Positions 39,166 to 47,504 of a stretch of 64,000 nt of DNA are shown in pieces (position 1 is the first letter of the stretch; the number at the start of each line of letters is the position of its first letter). Made by a program: the position numbers and the translations under genes. Origin of the DNA: Methyloversatilis universalis FAM5 (GTDB lineage: Bacteria > Pseudomonadota > Gammaproteobacteria > Burkholderiales > Rhodocyclaceae); contig NZ_AFHG01000048.1 in the NCBI RefSeq assembly GCF_000214035.2, positions 120,594 through 184,593 on the forward strand, given 5' to 3'. The notes beneath the pieces were generated by a model. The model did no database searches, had not been told where the DNA came from, and saw only the letters and a list, made by a program, of their open reading frames with translations.

Positions 39166-39360
39166 ATGGATCACGACATCAACCAGCTCGGCGACCGGCT
39201 CGACATTCTGCTCGGTCGCTTCCGCGCGCTGCATGACGAAAACATCGTCCTGCGCAATCGCGTCGCGGCGCTCGAAGGCGAGAACAAGGTGCTGGGCGAC
39301 AAGGTCGCCGCGGCCCGCGAAAAGGTGAGCGGTCTTCTGGAAAGGCTGCCGCAGGAATGA
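39166..39360 (+). CDS. ZapB-like coiled-coil protein (TIGR02449-type)
   Basis: A 64-residue, almost wholly helical protein with heptad pattern (LGDRLDILLGRFRALHDEN, LRNRVAALEGENKVLGDKV). Small coiled coils directly upstream of zapA are typical of this group and are thought to act in division-ring assembly. Its stop overlaps the zapA start (ATGA). Confidence 0.8.
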   Translation: MDHDINQLGDRLDILLGRFRALHDENIVLRNRVAALEGENKVLGDKVAAAREKVSGLLERLPQE

Positions 39361-39662
39361 GCGATTCCAATCTGGTCGAAATCACGATACTCGGTCGCGA
39401 ATACCGGGTGCAGTGCCGCGAAGGCGAGCGCGATGCGCTGAACGCGTCGGTCGAGCTGGTGGAGCGCCGCATGCGCGATCTGGCCGAGGCCACGCGCGCG
39501 TCGGGCGAGCGTCTGGCGGTGATGTGCGCACTGAACCTCGCGCACGAAATTTTTCAGATGCAGGCGACAGGCGGTGTTGATTTGGTGCCGCTGCGGCGTA
39601 GAATCAACGCTATGCAGTCGCGTATCGACGAAGCGCTTTCCGCACAGGAAAAGCTCTTCTAG
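39357..39662 (+). CDS. zapA: Cell division protein ZapA
   Basis: A 101-residue protein with the ZapA pattern: VEITILGREYRVQCREGE, an Arg-rich helix (VERRMRDLAEATRASGERLAVMCALNLAHE) and a C-terminal coiled coil (INAMQSRIDEALSAQEKLF). It binds FtsZ and stabilises the Z-ring. It is translationally coupled to the upstream coiled-coil gene and followed by 6S RNA. Confidence 0.93.
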   Translation: MSDSNLVEITILGREYRVQCREGERDALNASVELVERRMRDLAEATRASGERLAVMCALNLAHEIFQMQATGGVDLVPLRRRINAMQSRIDEALSAQEKLF

Positions 39663-39699
39663 AGGCGATTGCGGCAAGGTGAAAGTCCTTGCGTATCAA

Positions 39700-39882
39700 T
39701 CCCCTGCGGTGTTCGCCAAGGTCATAGATTCCTTGAACCAATGTCTCATTGGCATGAGGTCGCGAACCATCGACGCCGCTGTTGTGCGCACCCCTCGCGG
39801 GTGTGCCTGATGTGGCAGGAACGCGGCCGCTCTGAACCCCCGGTTCAGGATGCCGGCCTAGCGACATGCGCGGGGGTCCCCA
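39700..39882 (+). ncRNA. ssrS: 6S RNA
   Basis: Immediately downstream of zapA, the conserved position of ssrS. The 5' end CCCTGCGGTGTTCGCC matches the 6S start pattern, and 3' sequence GCGACATGCGCGGGGGTCCC can close the terminal stem. Complementary arms (TTGAACCAATGTCTCATTGG, GCACCCCTCGCGGGTGTGC, CTGAACCCCCGGTTCAG) fit the long hairpin with a central bubble that mimics an open promoter and binds sigma-70 RNA polymerase. A possible -10 (TATCAA at 39694) precedes it. Ends are approximate to about 10 bases. Confidence 0.85.
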
Positions 39883-39938
39883 ATTCGCAGTAAGCAGTAA
39901 ATACGGTCCGTCTCCCGACACCCCGGGCTGACGGACCC

Positions 39939-39964
39939 GGCCGCCAGAAGCGGCCTTCTCTCCT
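39939..39964 (+). terminator. Intrinsic terminator downstream of 6S RNA
   Basis: GGCCGC and GCGGCC form a 6-bp stem around CAGAA, followed by the T-rich sequence TTCTCTCCTT. Confidence 0.6.
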
Positions 39965-39991
39965 TGCCCTGGCTACCCTGCCAGGGTCTGT

Positions 39992-40095
39992 CTGTGTAGC
40001 GCATCTGTTACACAGTGCTCCGTTGAAGATTTCTGCTGCGCCAGCTTTGCTGGAGCAGACCGTTTTGCGGCGCCGCGTCTTGAACCAGCGTTCAA
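39992..40095. promoter_or_regulatory. Two inverted repeats in the leader of the acyl-CoA ligase operon
   Basis: The roughly 330-base stretch between 6S RNA and the ligase gene contains no recognisable gene. It holds CTGTGTA (39992-39998) mirrored by TACACAG (40009-40015), and TTGAAC (40080-40085) mirrored by GTTCAA (40090-40095). Both have the form of operator sites for a dimeric regulator. Confidence 0.45.
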
Positions 40096-40212
40096 ACTCG
40101 GAAAGACTCGGTCGCCCATACCGTCCGGTGCGTCCATACGACGCATGCGGGCCTGTCGCGGTCCGGATGCACCCGTCCGTTCCTTCGTTCTATTGAGCTT
40201 TTCGGAGTCTGT

Positions 40213-41739
40213 ATGTCCGGTATTTCCACGCTTGCCGAGCTGTTTTCCAACGGTGCCGATTCGTCAGTGGCGCTGTCCGCGCCCGCGCGCACCGATCTGA
40301 GCTTCGGCAACCTGCGCGCACTGATGTCGCGCACCGTTGCACGACTGAATGAACTGGGCATCGGTCGCAATGACCGCGTCGCCATCGTCCTGCCGAACGG
40401 CCCGGACATGGCCAGCTCCTTCATCAGCATTGCATCCGGTGCCACCGCCGCGCCGCTGAACCCGGGCTACCGCGCCGAGGAATTCGAGTTCTACCTGTCC
40501 GACCTGAATGCAAAGGCCCTGGTGGTCGAGCGCGGCAGCGTGTCGCCGGCGATCGAGGTCGCGCAGAAGCTGGGCGTGCGCGTGATCGATCTGGTGGCGA
40601 ACGAAGCCGCCGGCGACTTCTCGCTCGAACCGCGTGACGCGGCCACCGTCGCGCCGGCCGCCAACGGCGGTTCGGCCCAGGCGGATGACGTTGCGCTGGT
40701 GCTGCACACCTCGGGCACGACCTCGCGTCCGAAGATCGTTCCGCTGACCCAGCGCAACGTGTCCGCCTCGGCGCAGAACATCCGCGCCACGCTGGCCTTC
40801 ACCGAAAAGGATCGCGGCCTGAACATCATGCCGCTGTTCCATATCCACGGCCTGATCGCCGGCATCATGGCGCCGCTGTCCGCCGGTGCTTCGGTGTTCT
40901 GCACGCCGGGTTTTGACGCGCTGAAGTTCTTCTCGCTGATGGATGAAGCGCACCCGACCTGGTACACCGCGGTGCCGACCATGCACCAGGCCATCCTGTC
41001 GCGCGCTTCGCGCAACAAGGAAATCATCGAGCGCAATCCGCTGCGCTTCATGCGCTCTTCGTCGTCGTCGATTCCGCCCCAGGTCATCCGCGAGCTGGAA
41101 GAAACCTTCGGCGCGCCGCTGATCGAGGCCTACGGCATGACCGAAGCCTCGCACCAGATGGCGTCCAACCCGCTGCCGCCGCGCGCCCGCAAGCCGGGTT
41201 CGGTCGGTCTGGCCGCCGGTCCGGAAGTCGAGATCATGGACGACGATGGCAACATCCTGCCGGCCGGCGAGATCGGCGAAATCGTGATCCGCGGCGCCAA
41301 CGTGACGCCGGGTTACGAGAACAACGAGAAGGCCAACAAGGAAGCCTTCACCCACGGCTGGTTCCGCACCGGCGACCAGGGCAGCAAGGACGCCGAAGGC
41401 TATCTGTCGCTGACCGGCCGCCTGAAGGAAATCATCAACCGCGGCGGCGAGAAGATTTCCCCGCGCGAAGTCGATGAAGTCCTGATGGATCACCCCGCCG
41501 TGGCGCAGGTCGTCACCTTCGGCATTCCGCATCCGAAGCTGGGCGAGGAAGTGGGCGCGGTCGTCGTGCTGCGCGAAGGCCAGCAGGCCACCGACAAGGA
41601 AATCTCCGCCTTCGCCGCGACGCGACTGGCCGATTTCAAGGTGCCGCGCAAGATCCTGTTCATGGACGAAATCCCGAAGGGTGCGACCGGCAAGCTGCAA
41701 CGCATCGGTCTCGCCCAGAAACTGGGCCTGGGTGGCTGA
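40213..41739 (+). CDS. Acyl-CoA ligase of the oxalyl-CoA synthetase (AAE3/Pcs60) type
   Basis: A 508-residue ANL-family adenylate-forming enzyme. P-loop LHTSGTTSRPKIV, YGMTEASHQM, GWFRTGDQG and the hinge KEIINRGGEKISPREVDEVL are present, with the catalytic Lys494 in GATGKLQR. Length and the stretches PLFHIHGLIAG and TWYTAVPTMHQ closely resemble plant AAE3 and yeast Pcs60, which are oxalate-CoA ligases. The gene is followed on the same strand by a complete TctCBA transporter and a PanE-family reductase, supporting a dicarboxylate substrate. GGAG stands upstream of the ATG. Substrate assignment to oxalate is an inference; other short acids are possible. Confidence 0.87.
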   Translation: MSGISTLAELFSNGADSSVALSAPARTDLSFGNLRALMSRTVARLNELGIGRNDRVAIVLPNGPDMASSFISIASGATAAPLNPGYRAEEFEFYLSDLNAKALVVERGSVSPAIEVAQKLGVRVIDLVANEAAGDFSLEPRDAATVAPAANGGSAQADDVALVLHTSGTTSRPKIVPLTQRNVSASAQNIRATLAFTEKDRGLNIMPLFHIHGLIAGIMAPLSAGASVFCTPGFDALKFFSLMDEAHPTWYTAVPTMHQAILSRASRNKEIIERNPLRFMRSSSSSIPPQVIRELEETFGAPLIEAYGMTEASHQMASNPLPPRARKPGSVGLAAGPEVEIMDDDGNILPAGEIGEIVIRGANVTPGYENNEKANKEAFTHGWFRTGDQGSKDAEGYLSLTGRLKEIINRGGEKISPREVDEVLMDHPAVAQVVTFGIPHPKLGEEVGAVVVLREGQQATDKEISAFAATRLADFKVPRKILFMDEIPKGATGKLQRIGLAQKLGLGG

Positions 41740-41793
41740 CAGGCACTCTCCCTTCCGCGCAGTACCGTTTTTCACAAAAAAGGAGACATGCAC

Positions 41794-42798
41794 ATGACCA
41801 AATTCGGGAAGTGGGCCGGCCGTGCCCTCGTGACCGCCATTGCAACCATCGGTCTGACCGGCGCCGTCCAGGCGTGGGAACCGACCAAGCCGGTCGAGTT
41901 CGTGGTGCCGGCCGGTACGGGTGGCGGTGCCGATCAGATGGCCCGTTTCATCCAGGGCATCGTGGCCAAGAACAAGCTGATGGCCCAGCCGCTGGTGGTC
42001 GTGAACAAGTCCGGCGGTGCCGGCGCGGAAGGTTTTCTGGAAGTGAAGGGCGCCAAGGGCGACCCGCACAAGATCATCATCACCCTGTCGAACCTGTTCA
42101 CCACGCCGCTGGCGACCGGTGTTCCGTTCAACTGGCGTGACCTCACCCCGGGCGCGATGCTGGCACTCGACCAGTTCGTGCTGTGGGTGAATGCCGACGC
42201 GCCGTACAAGACCGCCAAGGAATACATCGACGACGTGAAGGCCAAGCCGGCCAACACCTTCAAGATGGCCGGCACCGGCTCGAAGCAGGAAGACCAGATC
42301 ATTACCGCGATGATCGACAAGGCGACCGGCAAGAAGATGACCTACGTGCCGTTCAAGGGCGGCGGCGACGTCGCGGTTCAGCTGGTCGGCGGCCACGTGA
42401 ACTCGACGGTGAACAACCCGATCGAGGCGGAAGCTCACTGGCGCGGCGGCAAGCTGCGCCCGCTGTGCATCATGGACAGCGAAAAGCTGCCGTACAACGA
42501 GAAGGTGACCGCCACCCAGTCCTGGGCCGACATCCCGACCTGCAAGAGCGCGGGCGTGCCGATCGAGTACCTGATGCTGCGCGGCATCTTCCTGGCGCCG
42601 GGCGTGACCCAGGACCAGGTCGACTTCTACGTGAACCTGTTCAAGAAGGTACGCGAGACGCCGGACTGGGCCGAGTTCATGAAGAAGGGCGCGTTCAAGC
42701 AGACCTTCATGAGCGGCAAGGAATTCAGTGACTGGCTGGGCAAGACCGAAGCCATGCACTACGGCCTGATGAAGGAAGCAGGTTTCCTGGCCAAGTAA
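41794..42798 (+). CDS. tctC: Tripartite tricarboxylate transporter substrate-binding protein (TctC/Bug family)
   Basis: A 334-residue periplasmic protein with a signal peptide ending QAWE. The Bug fold signatures KPVEFVVPAGTGGGADQMARF and VVVNKSGGAGAEGF are clear, and DVAVQLVGGHVNSTVNNP marks the second lobe. It delivers a carboxylate to the TctAB channel. ATG 41794 is preferred because AGGAG (41781-41785) is 8 bases upstream; an ATG at 41788 is too close. It is separated from tctB by a strong hairpin, which usually allows more binding protein than channel to be made. Confidence 0.92.
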   Translation: MTKFGKWAGRALVTAIATIGLTGAVQAWEPTKPVEFVVPAGTGGGADQMARFIQGIVAKNKLMAQPLVVVNKSGGAGAEGFLEVKGAKGDPHKIIITLSNLFTTPLATGVPFNWRDLTPGAMLALDQFVLWVNADAPYKTAKEYIDDVKAKPANTFKMAGTGSKQEDQIITAMIDKATGKKMTYVPFKGGGDVAVQLVGGHVNSTVNNPIEAEAHWRGGKLRPLCIMDSEKLPYNEKVTATQSWADIPTCKSAGVPIEYLMLRGIFLAPGVTQDQVDFYVNLFKKVRETPDWAEFMKKGAFKQTFMSGKEFSDWLGKTEAMHYGLMKEAGFLAK

Positions 42799-42819
42799 TC
42801 CCGGCTGCAGTGGCAATGC

Positions 42820-42846
42820 ATACGGGCGGGTCATCCCCGCCCGTAT
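42820..42846 (+). terminator. Hairpin between tctC and tctB (partial terminator or processing site)
   Basis: ATACGGGCGGG pairs with CCCGCCCGTAT (11 bp) around TCATC, followed by TCGTTTCG. The weak T-run suggests partial termination or mRNA stabilisation rather than a full stop, since the operon continues. Confidence 0.65.
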
Positions 42847-42901
42847 TCGTTTCGATGCGCCGCAAAGATGTTCCCTTCCTGTTTTTTGATTCTGGAGATT
42901 C

Positions 42902-43414
42902 ATGATGGAGCGATCCGAGGACGCCGCTGAAGCCGGCCTCTCCAACCGCTGGCCGGAAATTCTGGTCGCGCTCTTCCTGTTGGCCGTCGGCGTCATCGTC
43001 GTGTCCGACAGCATGCGCATCGGTACCGGCTGGGAAGAGGGTGAAGGTCCGCAGGCAGGCTATTTCCCGTTCTACATCGGCTGCATCCTGCTGGTTTCGA
43101 GCGGCTGGATCCTGATCGGTGCGCTGGCCCGGATCAGCAAGCCGCAGCCGCAGTTCGCGAGCTGGGTCGAGCTGAAGTCGGTCATGCAGATGCTGGTGCC
43201 GCTGTCCATCTACATCGTGGCGGTGGTGTATCTGGGCCTCTATGTGTCCTCCTTCGTGCTGATTGCCTACTTCATGAAGGTGCATGGCAAGTTCGGTGTC
43301 ATCGGCACCGTGCTCACGTCGGTCGGCGTGCCGCTGGCTGCCTTCATGCTGTTCGAGCGCTGGTTCCTCGTGCCGCTGCCCAAGGGGCCGATCGAGCAGA
43401 TGCTCGGCCTCTGA
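42902..43414 (+). CDS. tctB: Tripartite tricarboxylate transporter small membrane subunit TctB
   Basis: A 170-residue protein with four predicted membrane helices (WPEILVALFLLAVGVIVVS; FYIGCILLVSSGWILIG; MLVPLSIYIVAVVYLGLYV; VGVPLAAFMLFERWFLVPL). This matches the TctB layout. GGAG is just upstream; ATG 42902 or the adjacent ATG 42905 could start it. It is followed by the large channel subunit. Confidence 0.88.
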   Translation: MMERSEDAAEAGLSNRWPEILVALFLLAVGVIVVSDSMRIGTGWEEGEGPQAGYFPFYIGCILLVSSGWILIGALARISKPQPQFASWVELKSVMQMLVPLSIYIVAVVYLGLYVSSFVLIAYFMKVHGKFGVIGTVLTSVGVPLAAFMLFERWFLVPLPKGPIEQMLGL

Positions 43415-43444
43415 AACACAGAACAACTCACGTCCGAGATCGAG

Positions 43445-44941
43445 ATGGAAGAACTCAACAACCTGCTGCACGGGTTCAGCGTTGCGCTGACCCTGCCCAA
43501 TCTGGGCTTCATGGTGCTCGGCATCACGCTGGGTATCCTGATCGGCGTGCTGCCGGGCCTGGGTGGTGCCAACGGCATCGCCATCCTGCTGCCGCTGACG
43601 TTCTCGATGGACCAGACGTCCGCCATCATCATGCTGTCCTGCATCTACTGGGGCGCGCTGTTCGGCGGGGCGATCACGTCCATCCTGTTCAACATTCCGG
43701 GTGAACCGTGGTCGGTGGCCACCACCTTCGACGGTTTTCCGCTTGCCCAGCAGGGGCGGGCCGGTGCCGCGCTGACCGCGGCGTTCACGTCGTCCTTCGT
43801 CGGCGCCTTCTTCGCGGTGCTGCTGATCACCTTCCTCGCGCCGCTGGTTGCGAAGTTCGCGCTGAAGTTCGGTGCGGCGGAAATGTTCGCGGTGCAGATG
43901 CTCACCTTCTGTTCCTTCGTCGGCATGAGCAAGGAGCCACCGGCCAAGACGCTGGCGGTGATGGCGCTCGGCTTCGCGATGGCCGCGGTGGGCATGGACA
44001 CGGTGACCGGCACGCTGCGCATGACCTACGGCTTCCCCGAACTGCTCAAGGGCTTCGACTTCCTGATCGCGGTGATCGGCCTGTTCGGCATCGGCGAAAT
44101 CCTGCTCACGATGGAAGAAGGTCTGGCCTTCAAGGGCAAGAGCGCGAAGATCCAGCTCAACATCGTGCTGCAGACCTGGAAGGAACTGCTGCGCTACTGG
44201 CGGACCTCGATCCGCTCGGTGCTGGTGGGCTGCTGGATGGGCGTCACCCCGGGTGGCGCCACGCCGGCCTCCTTCATGGCCTACGGTCTGGCCCGTCGCG
44301 GCGCGAAGGACAAGGACTCGTTCGGCAAGGGCAACGTCGAAGGCGTGGTGGCGCCGGAAACCGCGGCGCACGCCGCCGGAACCTCGGCCCTGCTGCCGAT
44401 GCTGACGCTGGGCATTCCGGGTTCGCCGACCGCCGCGGTGCTGCTGGGCGGCCTGCTGATCTGGGGTCTGCAGCCGGGTCCGCTGCTGTTCCAGGAAAAG
44501 CCGGACTTCGTCTGGGGCCTGATCGCCTCGATGTACCTCGGCAACATCGTCGGCCTCATCGTCGTGCTGACCACGGTGCCCTGGTGGGCGGCCATCCTGC
44601 GCATCCCGTTCTCGGTCATCGGTCCGGTCATCATCGTGATCTGCGCGATCGGCGCCTACACGGTGCACAGTTCGATCTTCGACGTGATCATGATGCTGGT
44701 GTTCGGCGTGTTCGGTTACCTGTTCAAGAAGCTGCGCTACCCGCTGGCCCCGCTGGTGCTCGCGCTGGTGCTGGGTGACATGGCCGAATCGAGCTTCCGC
44801 CAGTCCATGCTGCTGTCGCAGGGCAGCCTGTCCATCTTCTGGGCGAATCCGCTGGTGGCGGGCCTGATGAGCCTGTCCTTCGTGATGCTGCTGTGGCCCA
44901 TCGTGCCGGCGCTGAAGCACTACCTGCGCGGTCGCGACTGA
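43445..44941 (+). CDS. tctA: Tripartite tricarboxylate transporter large permease TctA
   Basis: A 498-residue permease with about 11-12 helices. Conserved TctA segments are seen: GVLPGLGGANGIAILLPLTF, IPGEPWSVATTFDGFPLAQQG and GIPGSPTAAVLLGGLLIWG. It forms the membrane channel with TctB and takes substrate from TctC using an ion gradient. It starts 30 bases after tctB. Confidence 0.93.
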   Translation: MEELNNLLHGFSVALTLPNLGFMVLGITLGILIGVLPGLGGANGIAILLPLTFSMDQTSAIIMLSCIYWGALFGGAITSILFNIPGEPWSVATTFDGFPLAQQGRAGAALTAAFTSSFVGAFFAVLLITFLAPLVAKFALKFGAAEMFAVQMLTFCSFVGMSKEPPAKTLAVMALGFAMAAVGMDTVTGTLRMTYGFPELLKGFDFLIAVIGLFGIGEILLTMEEGLAFKGKSAKIQLNIVLQTWKELLRYWRTSIRSVLVGCWMGVTPGGATPASFMAYGLARRGAKDKDSFGKGNVEGVVAPETAAHAAGTSALLPMLTLGIPGSPTAAVLLGGLLIWGLQPGPLLFQEKPDFVWGLIASMYLGNIVGLIVVLTTVPWWAAILRIPFSVIGPVIIVICAIGAYTVHSSIFDVIMMLVFGVFGYLFKKLRYPLAPLVLALVLGDMAESSFRQSMLLSQGSLSIFWANPLVAGLMSLSFVMLLWPIVPALKHYLRGRD

Positions 44942-45040
44942 TCCGAAACACCGCCGCCCGCCGCACGACGGCGGCGCGGCACAGGCGGCGGAACGTCCTG
45001 ACCGGGCGCTCCGCCGCGCTACATCGAAGGAGACGAAACA

Positions 45041-46045
45041 ATGAAGATTGCAGTCGTTGGCGCCGGCGCCATCGGTGGCTACCTCGCGGTGAAGCTGTCC
45101 CGCGCGGGCAATGACGTGACCTGCATCGCGCGTGGCCCCAACCTCGCCGCCATCCAGGCCAAGGGCATGTCGCTCATTCTGGAAGACGGTACGGTCGAGG
45201 ACGCGCCGAACATCCGCGGCGTGCAGAAGATGAGCGATGCCGGCGTGCAGGACGTCGTCCTGCTCACGCTGAAGGCGCACCAGGTGAAGGACGTGGCGGC
45301 CGACATGCGCGCGCTGTTCGGTCCGGACACCCTGGTGGTGACCATGCAGAACGGCATCCCCTGGTGGTATTTCCACAAGCTGGGCGGCGAGTACGAAGGT
45401 ACGCCGGTCACCTCGGTCGACCCGGAAGGCATCGTTGCCGCCAATATCGAGGTCGAGCGTGTCATCGGCTCGGTCGTCTATCCGGCGTCCGAGCTGGTCG
45501 AGCCGGGCGTGATCAAGCTGATCGAGGGCAACCGCTTCACGCTGGGCGAACTCGACGGTTCGCGTTCGCCGCGCATCGAGGCGCTGTCGCAGGCCATGAT
45601 CGCCGCCGGTTTCAAGTCGCCGGTGTCGAAGGACATCCGTTCCGAAATGTGGGTGAAGCTGTGGGGCAACCTCAGTTTCAACCCGATTTCGGCGCTGACC
45701 CACGCCACGCTGGAAGACATCTGCCGCTTCCCGCTTACCCGCGAACTGGCCGCCAACATGATGCGCGAAGCGCAGGCGGTCGGCGAGAAGCTGGGCGTCG
45801 AGTTCAAGATCGGTCTGGACAAGCGCATCGCCGGTGCTGAAGCGGTGGGGGCGCACAAGACCTCGATGCTGCAGGACGTCGAAGCCGGTCGCCCGCTGGA
45901 ATTCGAGGCGCTGGTCGGTTCGGTGCGCGAACTGGGTCGCATCACCGGCATCCCGACGCCTAACATCGACGCGGTGTATGCGCTGGTGTCGCTGCTGGCG
46001 CGCACGCTGTCGGACAAGAAGGGCAAGCTGTCGATCGACGGCTGA
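45041..46045 (+). CDS. Ketopantoate-reductase-family enzyme, candidate oxalyl-CoA reductase (PanE2-like)
   Basis: A 334-residue NADPH-dependent reductase. The Rossmann motif GAGAIGGYLAVKL is at residues 7-19; TLKAHQV and MQNGIPWWYF are the second family region; the C-terminal helical domain includes MWVKLWGNLSFNPISALT. It is annotated by fold as 2-dehydropantoate 2-reductase. The family also contains Methylobacterium extorquens PanE2, which reduces oxalyl-CoA to glyoxylate. Here, linked to an oxalate-type CoA ligase and a carboxylate transporter, that activity is more likely than pantothenate synthesis. GAAGGAG is upstream, and a strong terminator ends the operon. Activity is inferred. Confidence 0.82.
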   Translation: MKIAVVGAGAIGGYLAVKLSRAGNDVTCIARGPNLAAIQAKGMSLILEDGTVEDAPNIRGVQKMSDAGVQDVVLLTLKAHQVKDVAADMRALFGPDTLVVTMQNGIPWWYFHKLGGEYEGTPVTSVDPEGIVAANIEVERVIGSVVYPASELVEPGVIKLIEGNRFTLGELDGSRSPRIEALSQAMIAAGFKSPVSKDIRSEMWVKLWGNLSFNPISALTHATLEDICRFPLTRELAANMMREAQAVGEKLGVEFKIGLDKRIAGAEAVGAHKTSMLQDVEAGRPLEFEALVGSVRELGRITGIPTPNIDAVYALVSLLARTLSDKKGKLSIDG

Positions 46046-46069
46046 GCACCGTCATCGACTGTGCGACAC

Positions 46070-46102
46070 AGCGGGGCGCCTGCGGGCGCCCCGCTTGTTT
46101 TT
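46070..46102 (+). terminator. Terminator of the acyl-CoA ligase/TctCBA/reductase operon
   Basis: AGCGGGGCGCC pairs with GGCGCCCCGCT (11 bp) around TGCG, followed by TGTTTTTG. Confidence 0.9.
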
Positions 46103-46145
46103 GTGTTGAGATAGCGCCCCCTCGTTCTTTTTGCGGCGCACCACC

Positions 46146-46964
46146 ATGTTCTTCCCCGACCTCGGATTCGTGCTCGCCTGTCTCGCGCTCGGGACGGTGG
46201 CCGGCTTCTTCGCCGGCATGCTGGGCATCGGCGGCGGCACCCTGCTGGTGCCGATACTGGTCATGCTGTTCGAGCAGATCCAGGTCACGCCCGACCACAT
46301 CCTGCATCTGGCGCTGGGCACCTCGATGGCGGCCATCGTCGGCTCCTCCATCATCAGCCTGCGCACCCACCACGCGCACGGTGCGGTGGACTGGCCCACG
46401 GTGCGCAGCATGACGGTGGGCGTGCTGATCGGCACCGCGGCCGGCACCCATATCGCCCGGCTGGTATCGACCCAGACGCTGTCGCTGTTCTTCGCGGTGT
46501 TCGTCGTCTACGTGGCGCTGAACATGCTGATCGGCATCAAGCCCAAGCCTTCGCGCCAGCTGCCGGGCACCGGCGGGCTGATCGTCGCCGGCAGCGGCAT
46601 CGGCATGGTGTCCGCGCTGGTGGCGGTGGGTGGCGGCGCGATGACCGTGCCCTTCCTGACCTGGTGCAACCGCGACATGCGCAACGCCATCGGTACGTCG
46701 GCCGCGCTCGGCCTGCCGATCGCGCTCGGCGGCACTGCCGGCTACATCTGGAACGGCCTGCACGCCGACCATCTGCCCGCCCAGGCGATCGGCTATGTGC
46801 ACCTGCCGGCGCTGGTGGCCATCGTCGCGGCCAGCCTGCTCACCACGCCGATGGGCGCGCGCGCGGCGCACCGGGTGCCGGTGGCCACGCTCAAGCGCAT
46901 CTTTTCCATCCTGCTGGTCGCGCTCGCCGCGCGCATGCTGTGGAAGCTGTGGGTGGCGGCCTGA
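46146..46964 (+). CDS. TauE/SafE family transporter
   Basis: A 272-residue polytopic protein. The family's N-terminal motif GMLGIGGGTLLVPILVML and the second copy ALVAVGGGAMTVPFLTWCN mark the two halves of the fold. These proteins export sulphite or organosulphonates or carry other anions. It lies just after the terminator of the ligase/TctCBA operon, so a shared role is possible but not shown. ATG 46146 is used rather than the in-frame TTG 46131. Confidence 0.87.
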   Translation: MFFPDLGFVLACLALGTVAGFFAGMLGIGGGTLLVPILVMLFEQIQVTPDHILHLALGTSMAAIVGSSIISLRTHHAHGAVDWPTVRSMTVGVLIGTAAGTHIARLVSTQTLSLFFAVFVVYVALNMLIGIKPKPSRQLPGTGGLIVAGSGIGMVSALVAVGGGAMTVPFLTWCNRDMRNAIGTSAALGLPIALGGTAGYIWNGLHADHLPAQAIGYVHLPALVAIVAASLLTTPMGARAAHRVPVATLKRIFSILLVALAARMLWKLWVAA

Positions 46965-46974
46965 CCGCCCGCGC

Positions 46975-47493
46975 TCAGGGCGCGCGGTGTACTGCGGTGC
47001 CCAGCCGGTTCAGCAGCTGATCCTGATCCGCGGCGCGGGTGTCGGCGCTCATCGCGGTGAAGCTCACCGTCAGTTCGCCCACCTTGAGCATGCCCTGGCG
47101 CAGCCGGGTATAGGGATCAGGCGTCTGGCCGGCGGCGCCGTCGAAGTACAGACCGCCGGGCAGTTCGCGCAGCGGGCTTGCGCCGGCGCCGAGCGTTTCC
47201 GCGGTGCGCTGGACCCGGGAGCGGATTTCCGCCGGCGTCGACGGCGGCTTGCGGTCGGCCGCCTTCCATACCGGCGTCAGCACCCACTGCGCCAGACCGT
47301 CGGGTGCGGCCAGCGTGACCGTGGGCGGCATGCGCGGGTCATGACGGCGGATGTCCACCGCCCAGTCGTCTGGCACCGACAGTTCCAGCGCGCCGGCTTC
47401 GGCGCAGGGCACGCTCAGCGCCCGGTCGCCCGCTTCGGCACAGGTGCCGGCCACCATCATCGCCAGCCCGATCGCGAACAGCCGCAGCTGCAT
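46975..47493 (-). CDS. Exported protein of unknown function
   Basis: A 172-residue protein with a signal peptide (MQLRLFAIGLAMMVAGTCA). The mature part has one Cys near residue 30 and the features VPDDWAVDIRRHDPRMPPTVTLAAPD and GELTVSFTAMSAD. It looks like a small periplasmic globular domain; I do not recognise a family. GGAGGTG stands 4 bases before the ATG. It starts 11 bases after the mgtE stop and is probably co-transcribed with it. Confidence 0.78.
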   Translation of the reverse strand: MQLRLFAIGLAMMVAGTCAEAGDRALSVPCAEAGALELSVPDDWAVDIRRHDPRMPPTVTLAAPDGLAQWVLTPVWKAADRKPPSTPAEIRSRVQRTAETLGAGASPLRELPGGLYFDGAAGQTPDPYTRLRQGMLKVGELTVSFTAMSADTRAADQDQLLNRLGTAVHRAP

Positions 47494-47504
47494 GGACACC
47501 TCCG

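Noticed and set aside
42725-45856. Long minus-strand frame opposite tctB, tctA and the reductase
   Set aside because: Its composition is His/Arg/Gln-rich low complexity, typical of antisense frames, and it opposes three well-supported genes.
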